Notes under the pieces: generated by a model
Databases searched by the model: none
Seen by the model: only the letters and a program-made list of their open reading frames with translations
Told to the model about the DNA's origin: nothing
Position numbers and translations under genes: made by a program
In this document: positions 37,383-46,724 of the stretch, in pieces
Position numbering within the stretch: position 1 is the stretch's first letter
Layout of the letters: each line of letters begins with the position of its first letter
NCBI GenBank assembly: GCA_027920525.1
Contig: CP115858.1
Location: 2,356,001 to 2,420,000 of the forward strand
Direction: 5' to 3'
Source of the DNA: Chryseobacterium daecheongense
GTDB taxonomy: Bacteria > Bacteroidota > Bacteroidia > Flavobacteriales > Weeksellaceae
DNA: 64,000 nt

Positions 37383-37589
37383 TTAGTTGAACACGTTAAT
37401 TAGCATTCCTATTATGTTGCTTATTGCTTTTGAAAACAATTCGTCAACTCCAAAGGTAAATAATGCCAGAATAACTGTTGCAATAGTAACTACAATTGTA
37501 GATGATTGCAGATCAGCCCATTTTGGCCATTCAACTTTATGTCTGAATTCGTTATAAGAACCTTTTAAAAAATCGATAAATGAACTCAT
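37383..37589 (-). CDS. secE: Preprotein translocase subunit SecE
   Basis: 68 aa from ATG 37589 (MSSFIDFLKGSYNEFRHKVEWPKWADLQSS). The single C-terminal membrane helix and the amphipathic EFRHKVEWPK segment are typical. The frame is open further upstream, but that part is the antisense of tRNA-Trp and is not translated. Confidence 0.96.
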   Translation of the reverse strand: MSSFIDFLKGSYNEFRHKVEWPKWADLQSSTIVVTIATVILALFTFGVDELFSKAISNIIGMLINVFN

Positions 37590-37601
37590 AATTATTATTT
37601 G

Positions 37602-37672
37602 CACGGGCACAAGGATTCGAACCCTGATCAACGGTTTTGGAGACCGGTATCCTACCATTGGACGATGCCCGT
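37602..37672 (-). tRNA. tRNA-Trp (CCA)
   Basis: Cloverleaf with a 7-bp acceptor stem (ACGGGCA/TGCCCGT), D arm, anticodon loop CTCCAAA and T loop TTCGAAT. The closing pair of the anticodon stem is C-U, a small irregularity. The 3' CCA is not encoded. It sits between tuf and secE. Confidence 0.93.
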
Positions 37673-37677
37673 AGATT

Positions 37678-37711
37678 AAAGCTCCGTAAAGAAATTCCTT
37701 ACGGAAGCTTT
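37678..37711 (-). terminator. Hairpin between tuf and tRNA-Trp
   Basis: The stem AAAGCTCCGTAA/TTACGGAAGCTTT has one bulged A. The T-run on the minus strand is weak (TTTAATC), so it may be a partial terminator or an RNA-processing site within a tuf-tRNA-secE transcript. Confidence 0.5.
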
Positions 37712-37725
37712 ATTTATTTAAGATA

Positions 37726-38937
37726 TTAATCTAAGATTTCAGTAACCTGACCAGCACCAACTGTTCTACCTCCTTCTCTGATCGCAAATCTAAGACCTAC
37801 GTTAAGAGCGATTGGTTGTAACAATTCTACAGTGATTGTTAAGTTATCACCAGGCATTACCATTTCTACACCTTCTGGTAAGAAGATCTCACCTGTAACG
37901 TCAGTAGTTCTTACGTAGAACTGAGGACGGTATTTGTTGTGGAATGGAGTGTGACGTCCACCTTCTTCTTTAGAAAGGATATAAACCTCAGCTTTGAATT
38001 TTTTGTGTGGCTTAACAGAGTCTTTCTTAGCGATAACCATACCTCTCTTGATGTCAGTTTTTTCAATACCTCTCAACAATAGACCTACGTTATCACCAGC
38101 TTCACCTCTATCTAGGATTTTTCTGAACATCTCAACCCCTGTAATTGTAGAAGTTAATTTTTCATCACCCATACCAACGATATCTACAGGATCACCTGTG
38201 TTGATAACACCAGCCTCGATTCTACCAGTTGCTACAGTACCTCTACCTGTAATAGAGAATACATCTTCAATTGGCATCAAGAATGGCTTATCCTGATCTC
38301 TTACAGGAAGCTCGATCCAAGTATCAACAGCATCCATTAATTCTTCTACAGTTTTGAACCACTGATCATCAGTTTGAGGAGTAGCAGCTGTAGCAGCAGT
38401 AAGAGCACCAAGAGCAGAACCTTGGATTACTGGAGAGTTATCTCCGTCATATTCGTAAGTAGATAATAGATCTCTAAGTTCAAGCTCAACAAGCTCTAAC
38501 AACTCAGCATCATCCACCATATCAACTTTGTTCATGAACACAACAATTCTAGGTACGTTTACCTGACGGCAAAGTAGGATGTGTTCTCTTGTTTGAGGCA
38601 TTGGTCCATCAGTTGCAGCACATACTAAGATAGCTCCATCCATCTGAGCAGCACCAGTTACCATGTTCTTTACGTAATCCGCGTGACCTGGACAGTCAAC
38701 GTGAGCATAGTGTCTGTTTGCAGTTTCGTATTCGATGTGAGCAGTATTAATAGTGATACCTCTTTCTTTTTCTTCTGGAGCAGAGTCAATTGCAGAGAAG
38801 TCTTTTTTCTCAGCAAGACCTTTACTAGCCAATACAGCACTGATCGCTGCAGTAAGAGTAGTTTTACCATGGTCAACGTGACCAATAGTACCAATGTTCA
38901 AGTGTGGTTTGTTACGATTAAACGTTTCCTTTGCCAT
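37726..38937 (-). CDS. tuf: Elongation factor Tu
   Basis: 403 aa. G motifs are [34 protein letters not shown] and SALGAL. EF-Tu is normally ~395 aa; the extra residues fall in the segment [25 protein letters not shown] between the G domain and domain 2. It carries aminoacyl-tRNA to the ribosome. It is preceded by A+T-rich DNA rather than by the tRNA operon as in the ancestral order. Confidence 0.98.
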   Translation of the reverse strand: MAKETFNRNKPHLNIGTIGHVDHGKTTLTAAISAVLASKGLAEKKDFSAIDSAPEEKERGITINTAHIEYETANRHYAHVDCPGHADYVKNMVTGAAQMDGAILVCAATDGPMPQTREHILLCRQVNVPRIVVFMNKVDMVDDAELLELVELELRDLLSTYEYDGDNSPVIQGSALGALTAATAATPQTDDQWFKTVEELMDAVDTWIELPVRDQDKPFLMPIEDVFSITGRGTVATGRIEAGVINTGDPVDIVGMGDEKLTSTITGVEMFRKILDRGEAGDNVGLLLRGIEKTDIKRGMVIAKKDSVKPHKKFKAEVYILSKEEGGRHTPFHNKYRPQFYVRTTDVTGEIFLPEGVEMVMPGDNLTITVELLQPIALNVGLRFAIREGGRTVGAGQVTEILD

Positions 38938-39354
38938 GATTTAAATTATTTATTTATTGTTTATTCAAATTTTCGGTGTGCAAATATAATGAATTTTTAA
39001 ATACTAAAATCTTTTTTCTCAAAAATTTTAATATTCAAATCCAAAGAATTACAAACCTAACTATACTTCGATGTATTGAAGTGCAAATTTACACAAATTT
39101 CTCGATTGAAAAAATCCTCACAACCGTTTTCTTTAAAATCTCAACTATCTGATTAATTCTGAATATTATAGCAGATTAAAAATAATGAATAGGCGAGTAA
39201 ATAAGAAAAAGATTTCATATAATTTTAGATTCTGGTTGGTGAAAAAATCACTCAAGAATATCGTAAAAAAGATTCTTATCAATTTATTGACAATAAGAAA
39301 TCCCGGAAGGTTCATTCCGGGACTTTTTAAATTTTATGTAAAACCTGAAAAATA
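38938..39354 (-). promoter_or_regulatory. tuf upstream region
   Basis: This 417-bp gap holds two minus-strand -7 boxes, TATATTTG (38981-38988) and TAAATTTG (39084-39091), both candidates for tuf. A hairpin TCCCGGAA/TTCCGGGA (39301-39322) followed by CTTTTT on the plus strand lies next to the stop of the HTTM gene and probably serves as its terminator. The 60-codon plus frame at 39185 overlaps that hairpin and looks spurious. Confidence 0.45.
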
Positions 39355-40461
39355 TTATCCTTTGTAACCTTTTTTATCAGACATAATTCTCAACGACCGG
39401 ATAAAAAGATATCCCCCAAAAAGGAAAGATCCTCCCAAAATAATTAAAGATGAAGCATAAGCAGACCCAAACAGGCTAAAGAATTGATTAAAAATGTAAT
39501 TGATCGCATTACAATCAAAAAAGATAATAAGTAAAAAGTATAGAATCACAAATGCAATTCCCAACAACTTATAGTTAGGCCGGAATACAGCCTGCAAAAA
39601 GTTTTTGATTTTCATTTTAAATGTTGAAGGTAATACCCTTGTGGGAATAAACAACGCATAGAATCCTACAGCATAGGTAAATGCTATATTAAACATCAAA
39701 AGAACATTTAAATGAAAAAACAAAGTTATTAATATCATCAATCTGAAAAACTTCGGCTTTAAAAAAGCAATAATAAAAACTGATTCAAAAATTACAGTAC
39801 TATAGTCCAGAAATTCCCAGAAAAACCGGGAGTTGATCTTATCAAACGTATCAGACATCAAATCATGCCACCCTACTCCATATCGGTATTGATAGAAAAA
39901 TATCTGTGTGCTCTGTATATCCGTATTAAGCCAGCCTCCTAAAATTTTAGCAAGGCCAGCCGTAAAAATTCCAAATCCTAAAAACATGCTAAGCAGAAAC
40001 ATTGGCCAGGATCTCGAAAGTATATCGGTTTCTTTTTCAGGCTCCGGAAAAAAACTATAAGTAGTATTCCATGGTGAAAAAGCCATCACAACAATAGGTA
40101 GGGCATAAACAAAAGTATGGTCAATTTTACCAAAAGAAAAAGCGTAATTACTGGTTATAAGGTAAATGACCATATAAGTTATGGCAAATCCCCTTGGCTT
40201 AAAGCCTATTAAAATAAGTAACAGGCACAGATACATGCCGTAATAACAAACCGTAAAAAACCATGACGCGGGAACAGTATCCGTAAAAGATAAAATGCTT
40301 ATTGGTGGCTGCATCGCACTAGCAGGAATATAAGATACCCAATCTGCATTGGAAATCCCCATCCATAATAAGTACAAAGAGAAAAAAATTCTGTAAAAAG
40401 CTAAAAATTCGTAACTAGGCTTATAGCTTGTAAAGACCAGTTTTTTAATTTTTTCAATCAT
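39355..40461 (-). CDS. HTTM-like multi-pass membrane protein
   Basis: This 368-aa protein has about eight hydrophobic helices. The N-terminus YEFLAFYRIFFSLYLLWMG and the middle GIFTAGLAKILGGWLNTD resemble the HTTM family (membrane domain of vitamin K-dependent gamma-carboxylase relatives). The His residues expected in a carboxylase are not clearly seen. It lies 8 nt after a partner gene of unknown function, so both probably form one operon. Confidence 0.7.
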   Translation of the reverse strand: MIEKIKKLVFTSYKPSYEFLAFYRIFFSLYLLWMGISNADWVSYIPASAMQPPISILSFTDTVPASWFFTVCYYGMYLCLLLILIGFKPRGFAITYMVIYLITSNYAFSFGKIDHTFVYALPIVVMAFSPWNTTYSFFPEPEKETDILSRSWPMFLLSMFLGFGIFTAGLAKILGGWLNTDIQSTQIFFYQYRYGVGWHDLMSDTFDKINSRFFWEFLDYSTVIFESVFIIAFLKPKFFRLMILITLFFHLNVLLMFNIAFTYAVGFYALFIPTRVLPSTFKMKIKNFLQAVFRPNYKLLGIAFVILYFLLIIFFDCNAINYIFNQFFSLFGSAYASSLIILGGSFLFGGYLFIRSLRIMSDKKGYKG

Positions 40462-40469
40462 TATGTTTG

Positions 40470-41033
40470 TTAGAACTTGAAGTTGATCAATGTGTCTTTT
40501 GTTATCCGGTTAGTAAGCTGTTTCGTCGCAATGTCAAAATCCTTATTTTCATTGGTAACGAGGATCTCCGTGACCTCTTTATCCGGAAAATTTTCTTTCA
40601 ATTTTTTGATAACAAAAGCCTTACTTTCTTCCAAATTAACTTTTTTAATATTTCTGTTAAGAATAGATTTTTTGAGTAAATACAATTCCTTTTTATAAGT
40701 TGGTAAAGAATTGATTCGTGCATCAAGTATCGGATATTCTTTGGGAAAAAGCAGATTTTTAATCAATGTAACCTGAATGGTTCTTGGAATTTTCTCTCCC
40801 AGATAACTATTTTTCACTAAAACAGTATTCGTTCCGTCTTTAAAAAAAACCTGAGCAGTGGTTTTTGTAAATGTAATATATCTTTCTTCTTTAACCGGAA
40901 GAGAAGCAAACCCAGGAAAGTTAAATGACGGATAGGGTTCTTCCAGACTTATTTTAAAAAATAATTGAAGAGGTAGAAGTATACCAAAGAATCCAAACAA
41001 CAGGAGTATATTATTCTGATAACGTTTCATCAA
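40470..41033 (-). CDS. Membrane-anchored protein of unknown function
   Basis: This 187-aa protein has an N-terminal membrane helix (NILLLFGFFGILLPLQLFF) and a soluble, Lys-rich remainder predicted outside the cytoplasm (FTKTTAQVFFKDGTNTVLVKNSYLG). I recognise no family. It is coupled to the HTTM-like gene. A minus-strand TATATTTG box (41078-41085) lies 45 nt upstream of the ATG. Confidence 0.65.
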   Translation of the reverse strand: MMKRYQNNILLLFGFFGILLPLQLFFKISLEEPYPSFNFPGFASLPVKEERYITFTKTTAQVFFKDGTNTVLVKNSYLGEKIPRTIQVTLIKNLLFPKEYPILDARINSLPTYKKELYLLKKSILNRNIKKVNLEESKAFVIKKLKENFPDKEVTEILVTNENKDFDIATKQLTNRITKDTLINFKF

Positions 41034-41112
41034 GGGGATTATCGTGTTTTAATGAGGGAATGTGTTTATTATGTTTGCAAATATAATTTTTTTTTCAATT
41101 CGTCGAAGTAAA

Positions 41113-41148
41113 TTGAAGCCTGTAAAACATATGTTTTACAGGCTTCAA
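41113..41148. terminator. 36-bp perfect palindrome after czcA
   Basis: TTGAAGCCTGTAAAACAT directly abuts its reverse complement. It lies 28 nt past the czcA stop and probably terminates or insulates the efflux operon, although the T-runs are short. Confidence 0.6.
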
Positions 41149-41175
41149 ATATTTTACATCATATTCAGCAGTCAA

Positions 41176-44100
41176 TTAAATTGACGTTGATTTTTTAGTT
41201 CTGTTGAAAATCCAGAAAATAATTGGAAAAATAAGTAAAGTAAGTACCGTAGCTGTAATTAATCCTCCAATAATAACAATCGCCAGTGGTTTCTGAGATT
41301 CAGAACCAATACCTGTAGATAAAGCTGCAGGTAAAAGACCTATAGAAGCCATCAAAGCGGTCATGATGACTGGTCTTGTCCTGGATTTCACTCCGGTCAT
41401 TATTGCTTCATCCAATGCCAGACCATTTTTAATATTTTGGTGGAATTCACTAATAAGGATTACTCCATTCTGTATACAAATTCCCAAAAGTGCAATCATA
41501 CCCACACCTGCAGAGATCCCAAAGTTCATTCTCGTTACATGAAGTGCTATGATTCCACCGATTAATGCAAACGGTACATTAGCAAGTACCAAAAGAGAAT
41601 CTTTTATGTTTCCGAAGAGTATAAACAACAGGAAGAAAATCATGAGGATACTCACAGGAACTACCTGTGCCAGGCGATGAGAGGCTCTTTGCTGATTTTC
41701 AAACTGCCCGGTCCATCCTATAGAATATCCTTCTGGAAGCTCTATTTTAGCTACCTTTTTCTGAGCATCGGCAATTGTACTTCCCAGGTCACGGTCGCGG
41801 ATAGAAAATTTTACACCAATGTATCGTTTGATATCATCCCTGTAAATGAATGCTGCCCCATTATTCTTAACAATATTACTTATTTCCTTTAGCGGTATTT
41901 TTGCCCCATCTTGTGTAGGAACCATCAATGAAGCAATATCATTTTCATCTTTTCTATACTCCTGGGAATATCTCAATCTTATTGGAAATTTACGCTCTCC
42001 ATCAAACATTTCGGAAGCTGTTTTACCTCCAAAAGCCATCTCAAGAACAGCCTGTGCGTCAGCAGGCATTACACCGTAGGCTGCCATTTTATCTCTATCC
42101 AACACCACACTTACCTCCGGCTGGCCTATATTCTTTATGATTCCCGGATCTTTTACTCCATCTACATTTTTTATTTCTTTCAGAACCTCTTCAGCCAATC
42201 GATCCAAAGTCTGAAGATTATCCCCATAAATCTTGATCCCGTTTTCGGCTTTGAAGCCGGCTACCGCCTCTGCAACATTATCAGAAATAGGCTGTGAATA
42301 ATTAAATGTGATTCCCTGATAATTTCTTAGTTTATTATCAATCTCTTTGATCAGTTCATCGTATGAAATTTTCCGCTTCCATTCTTCCCGGGGTTTCAGA
42401 TTTACAGCGAATTGAACAAAACCAAATCCATTAGGATCTGTTCCGTCATTACTTCTCCCAGTTTGTGCAAGAACATCCGTAACTTCCGAAAAGCTCATAA
42501 TATCTTTCTTCAAAAGATCTGCGGTCTTTAAGGATTCTTTCAGAGAAGAGCTCATTGGCATTTCGGCGGTGATCCATAAAGATCCTTCATTAAGCTGTGG
42601 CAAAAATTCAGTTCCCAGAAATTTCCCCGAAAACAAAGTAACGACCAAAAATGAAATGGCAACGATTAAACTCATCTTCTTATGTTTAAAAGTATAGCGA
42701 AATCCTTTTAAAACAATCCGGTCCCAGAAGTTTACAAAAGGATTATTTTTTTCTTTTACATTCTTATTTAAAAGGATATGGGTAAGAACGGGTACTAATG
42801 TTAAAGTAAATATTAATGCTCCTGTCAAAGCAAATCCCAATGTAAATGCGAGAGGTGAAAACATCTTACCTTCCACTTTCTGGAATGAGAAAATAGGGAT
42901 CAGAGAGGTAATGATAATAAGTTTGGAAAAGAATATCGCTTTACCCAAACCTGTTCCTGTTTGTTTTATCCATCCTCCTTTAGCGAGTTTATTGAACTTC
43001 TCCATTCCATATTTATGGGCTTTATGATCAAGCATTACAAAAATACCTTCTACCATGACGACGGCTCCATCAATAATAATCCCAAAATCCACAGCACCTA
43101 ATGAAAGAAGGTTCGCACTCATTCCCGCAAGCTTCAGACATAAAAACGCAAATAATAATGACAATGGAATAATAATAGAAACGATCAACGTAGTTCTCCA
43201 ATCTGCCATAAAGATCAGAACCATTACAGTAACAAGCACAATTCCTTCGATAAGGTTATGCATTACGGTACGGGTTGTGAAATCCATCAGGTTATCCCTG
43301 TCATAGAATGTAACCATCTTCACATCTTTCGGAAGAATTTTCTCATTAAGCTCTTTGATCTTGGCTTTTACACCTACCAAAACTTCACGCGGATTTTCAC
43401 CTTTTCTCATTACGACAATACCTTCCACTGTGTCTTCGTGGTTATTCAGTCCTGCCTGTCCTACTCTTGGCATTGAGCTTTCATGAACATCAGCGACATT
43501 TTTTACCAAAACAGGGTTACCGCTATCATTTTCAATCGTAATATTTCCAATATCAGCTACCGATTTAACCAAACCGATTCCCCGTACTACATAAGCCTGT
43601 CCGTTCTTTTCAATAACATCTCCTCCCACATTCAAATTGCTCTTTGTAACAGCATCGTAGACCTGAAGCGGGGTCAGGTTGTATTTATCCAATGCCCTCG
43701 GATCAATACTTAATTCAAAAACTTTATCCTGTCCACCAAAAACATTAATATCAGCCACACCTGGTACTCCTCTTAAAGCACGATCCACTACCCAGTTTTG
43801 CAGGGTTAATAGTTCCCGGGAATCTTTATTTTTACTCTCCAGTGTGTACCTGAAAATCTCACCGGTTGGTCCGTAGGGTGGTTGTACTTCGGGATCTACC
43901 GCATCAGGAAGGCTTATAGTTCGTAGTTGGTTATTAACCTGATTTCTGGCAAAAGTATCGTCCACCCCATCATCGAACAGAATTTTTACAATCGAAAGAC
44001 CAAACATGGTGGTACTTCGTACACTTGTCTTTTTCTGAACCGGACTCATTGCCAATTCTATGGGTGTCGTTACAAAACGTTCTACTTCTTCTGCGCTTCG

Positions 44101-44274
44101 TCCGTTCCATTGGGTGATAATCACAATCTGGGTATTGGTTACGTCCGGAAATGCTTCAATCGGCATATTTTTGAAACTGATAAAACCCGAAATGGCCAAA
44201 ATTGCGACCCATATGAAGGTGAACGCTTTATTTTTAAGCGAAAAAGCAATTATATTTTTAATGAATTTATTCAT
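41176..44274 (-). CDS. czcA: Heavy-metal efflux RND pump (CzcA/CusA family)
   Basis: This 1032-aa protein has 12 membrane helices and two large periplasmic loops, as in HME-RND pumps. It imports protons and drives metal out through the CzcB-type adaptor and CzcC-type channel encoded upstream. The TM4 motif is DFGIIIDGAVVMVEG (~391-405). The DFG-x3-DGA form is that of divalent-cation (Zn/Co/Cd/Ni) pumps; Cu/Ag pumps have Ala at the first position. The usual final N of VEN is G here. Specificity is inferred, not proven. Confidence 0.9.
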   Translation of the reverse strand: MNKFIKNIIAFSLKNKAFTFIWVAILAISGFISFKNMPIEAFPDVTNTQIVIITQWNGRSAEEVERFVTTPIELAMSPVQKKTSVRSTTMFGLSIVKILFDDGVDDTFARNQVNNQLRTISLPDAVDPEVQPPYGPTGEIFRYTLESKNKDSRELLTLQNWVVDRALRGVPGVADINVFGGQDKVFELSIDPRALDKYNLTPLQVYDAVTKSNLNVGGDVIEKNGQAYVVRGIGLVKSVADIGNITIENDSGNPVLVKNVADVHESSMPRVGQAGLNNHEDTVEGIVVMRKGENPREVLVGVKAKIKELNEKILPKDVKMVTFYDRDNLMDFTTRTVMHNLIEGIVLVTVMVLIFMADWRTTLIVSIIIPLSLLFAFLCLKLAGMSANLLSLGAVDFGIIIDGAVVMVEGIFVMLDHKAHKYGMEKFNKLAKGGWIKQTGTGLGKAIFFSKLIIITSLIPIFSFQKVEGKMFSPLAFTLGFALTGALIFTLTLVPVLTHILLNKNVKEKNNPFVNFWDRIVLKGFRYTFKHKKMSLIVAISFLVVTLFSGKFLGTEFLPQLNEGSLWITAEMPMSSSLKESLKTADLLKKDIMSFSEVTDVLAQTGRSNDGTDPNGFGFVQFAVNLKPREEWKRKISYDELIKEIDNKLRNYQGITFNYSQPISDNVAEAVAGFKAENGIKIYGDNLQTLDRLAEEVLKEIKNVDGVKDPGIIKNIGQPEVSVVLDRDKMAAYGVMPADAQAVLEMAFGGKTASEMFDGERKFPIRLRYSQEYRKDENDIASLMVPTQDGAKIPLKEISNIVKNNGAAFIYRDDIKRYIGVKFSIRDRDLGSTIADAQKKVAKIELPEGYSIGWTGQFENQQRASHRLAQVVPVSILMIFFLLFILFGNIKDSLLVLANVPFALIGGIIALHVTRMNFGISAGVGMIALLGICIQNGVILISEFHQNIKNGLALDEAIMTGVKSRTRPVIMTALMASIGLLPAALSTGIGSESQKPLAIVIIGGLITATVLTLLIFPIIFWIFNRTKKSTSI

Positions 44275-44324
44275 AATAGTTTAAATTGATGACTCGAAAA
44301 GCCGTTTAAAAAAATGACTTTGAT

Positions 44325-45407
44325 TTAGTTATTAAGAGAACGATAAATCAGCAATTGATTCTCGGTAATTACCTGTTCCCCCTCAACTAATCCATCAGAT
44401 ATATATGTTGTATCGCCTACTTGCTTCAAAACCTTAACTTCTTTAACCTTAAGATTAGTTCTGGATTTAAAAACCACCACAAAACTTCTGTTATCATCAA
44501 AAATAACCGCCTTGGAAGGAACCGTTAAAGCCATATCATTTTCGGAAGTTGAAACTTTGATTGTGGCTTTACTATCAGGAATCAGCAGCCCGCTTGCATT
44601 GTCCAAAACAACTCTCGCCTGCATGGCGTTGGTCTGAGGATCGATAATTTTAAATATTTTATCAATTTTCCCATAAAACACCTTGTCAGGATATGACAAT
44701 GTAGAAACTTCAGCCTTCATTCCAAGACTTATTTTATCAATATCCGATTCATTAACGTTCATAATTGCCCATACATTGGTTGTATTGGCTACGTCAAAAA
44801 TATTATCACTCCTATCTGTTCTAAGCTGCATATCCTTATTGATATTTTTTTGAACAATGTATCCACTGATAGGAGCTAAAACATTATAGATATTTCCTTT
44901 TTTCACATTATAAACCGTACTTATCGCACTCGCTCTCTGCAGTTGGTCCTGTGCCTTTTGCAGCTGGCTCTTGGCTTCCAGAACATCTCTTTCAGTATTA
45001 AGCTTACCTTCGTACATTTCCTTGGCAACACGAAGATTGTTCTGAGCAACGACCAGATCCGTTTTTGCATCACTTACATCTTTCTGTACCTCAGCAAGCT
45101 CAGTACTCCTGATTGTCGCCAAAACCTGCCCCTTCGTTACATGATCACCCAATTCCACATTGACACTTAAAACATTTCCTCCTACCAAAGGATATACATC
45201 GATGTAACTGTTTTGATCTGCGGATATTTTACCGTAAAAATTATAATTATCTTCAATATACTTCTTCTCAACTTTTGCAAGGACGATAGATTTAAGCATG
45301 GTATTGCTTAGTTCAAAACCTTTCGGCATTGTCACTTTCTGTTCTTCTTTTTTTGAGCAGGACAATAATGCAATGGCTACCAATAATACAATTATATATT
45401 TTTTCAT
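44325..45407 (-). CDS. czcB: Efflux RND periplasmic adaptor subunit
   Basis: This 360-aa lipoprotein (lipobox LLVAIALLSC at the N-terminus) has a barrel-sandwich domain (YPLVGGNVLSVNVELGDHVTKGQVLATI), an alpha-hairpin coiled coil (~100-160) and beta-barrel and membrane-proximal domains. It links the RND pump to the outer-membrane channel. No C-terminal metal-binding extension is seen. It lies 4 nt after the tolC-like gene. Confidence 0.9.
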   Translation of the reverse strand: MKKYIIVLLVAIALLSCSKKEEQKVTMPKGFELSNTMLKSIVLAKVEKKYIEDNYNFYGKISADQNSYIDVYPLVGGNVLSVNVELGDHVTKGQVLATIRSTELAEVQKDVSDAKTDLVVAQNNLRVAKEMYEGKLNTERDVLEAKSQLQKAQDQLQRASAISTVYNVKKGNIYNVLAPISGYIVQKNINKDMQLRTDRSDNIFDVANTTNVWAIMNVNESDIDKISLGMKAEVSTLSYPDKVFYGKIDKIFKIIDPQTNAMQARVVLDNASGLLIPDSKATIKVSTSENDMALTVPSKAVIFDDNRSFVVVFKSRTNLKVKEVKVLKQVGDTTYISDGLVEGEQVITENQLLIYRSLNN

Positions 45408-45411
45408 TTTT

Positions 45412-46653
45412 TTAATAGAATATTTTAGTTTGTACTAGCTGATTAAGTTGTTCAGCCGATTGGATAATATCGTTTTTCATATCATAGATCTGAAGGGCTG
45501 TTTGTCTGTAACTTTCCATAAAGTCAGTAAACTCAATAAGGCTTACATTTCCCTTTCTGAAATTGTTTAACATCCCATTATAAACAAGATCCAGATTATT
45601 GAGATCTGTTGCTTTAATTTCTGCTAATTGATCATATTGATTTTTCCATGTCCTGTACAAGGATTGTACTTTTGTTTCCAAATTGAGTTTTTGATACTCT
45701 GCATTTTTTTGGTTCTGTTGGATAGCGTAATTTGCTTTTTCAACATTTCCCTGATTGCTTTTCCATAAGGGTAATGGAATTCCTACCATTAAATTGATCT
45801 CATTTCTGAATGTTCCTCCATTCTGATCCCATCCGGCTCCCACATTAATATCCGGAACATTTAAAGATTTCTGCCATTGAGCATAGAGTTTGCTATTATC
45901 AATTAACTTCAAGTTATATTGATAATCTGCATTATTCTCCAATGCTTTTCGCTTCAGATCTTCTTCATCTCCGATGGGTTGGGTAGCCAAAATTTCCCGT
46001 GCCTCAGCCTCAGAAAGTTCAGGTTCTATATCTTCCGTAATTCCGGTTAAAACTTTTAAATTTTGTTCAACATCCAGAATATTTTTATTGATTTCTACTT
46101 TGTCGTTATTTAGCTGAATTACAATACTCTGCAGCCTCACCTCATCTTTAAGCGATACATTTCCCTTTGCAGACTGGACCTTATAAGCGCTTAAAAGCTC
46201 TTTCATATAACCCAATTGCTTGTTGATATTTTCCAGCTTTAATTTTTGGAAGTAGAGATTGTAATAAGTAGTATGCAATTGTGTTTTGAGGTCAACGAGA
46301 AGTTGGGAAAATTGAAGTTGAGCCAGTTCTTTATTAGATTTTGCAAATGCAATCTCATTTTTCTTTTTTCCACCCATATGAATGAGCTGTGTAACCTGTG
46401 CTCCCTTTGCGTGTCCAACATCAAACACTTTCTTACCTTCAGGATTATAAGCATTGATCTGCCCGCTCAATTGTGGAAGATCCCAGATCTTAGCCTGTAA
46501 AATATCAGCATCGGCCATGTTGATATTATACTGCTGGGCGAGCAGCTGAAGGTTGTTCGTCTGGAAAGCTTTTTCACAATCCAGAAGAGACATTTGCTGT
46601 TGTGCTGTCATGAATGAGGAAATGACAACAAACAGTCCTGCAATTTTGTTCAT
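45412..46653 (-). CDS. czcC: TolC family outer-membrane efflux protein
   Basis: This 413-aa protein has a signal peptide (MNKIAGLFVVISSFMTAQQ) and paired OEP repeats with long coiled-coil helices (KLENINKQLGYMKELLSAYKVQSAKGNVSLKDEVRLQ and the matching C-terminal half). First transport gene after the two-component genes, 71 nt from the histidine kinase, so the pump operon is probably continuous with its regulators. Confidence 0.88.
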   Translation of the reverse strand: MNKIAGLFVVISSFMTAQQQMSLLDCEKAFQTNNLQLLAQQYNINMADADILQAKIWDLPQLSGQINAYNPEGKKVFDVGHAKGAQVTQLIHMGGKKKNEIAFAKSNKELAQLQFSQLLVDLKTQLHTTYYNLYFQKLKLENINKQLGYMKELLSAYKVQSAKGNVSLKDEVRLQSIVIQLNNDKVEINKNILDVEQNLKVLTGITEDIEPELSEAEAREILATQPIGDEEDLKRKALENNADYQYNLKLIDNSKLYAQWQKSLNVPDINVGAGWDQNGGTFRNEINLMVGIPLPLWKSNQGNVEKANYAIQQNQKNAEYQKLNLETKVQSLYRTWKNQYDQLAEIKATDLNNLDLVYNGMLNNFRKGNVSLIEFTDFMESYRQTALQIYDMKNDIIQSAEQLNQLVQTKIFY

Positions 46654-46724
46654 TCTTTCAATTTTATGAAAACAAAAGTGCTAAGACATGATTAAAACGA
46701 ACTTAAATGAGCCTTAAAAAAAAA

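Noticed and set aside
39185..39367. 60-codon plus-strand frame upstream of tuf
   Set aside because: Lys/Ile-rich, overlaps a hairpin and the end of the HTTM gene; no homologous pattern.
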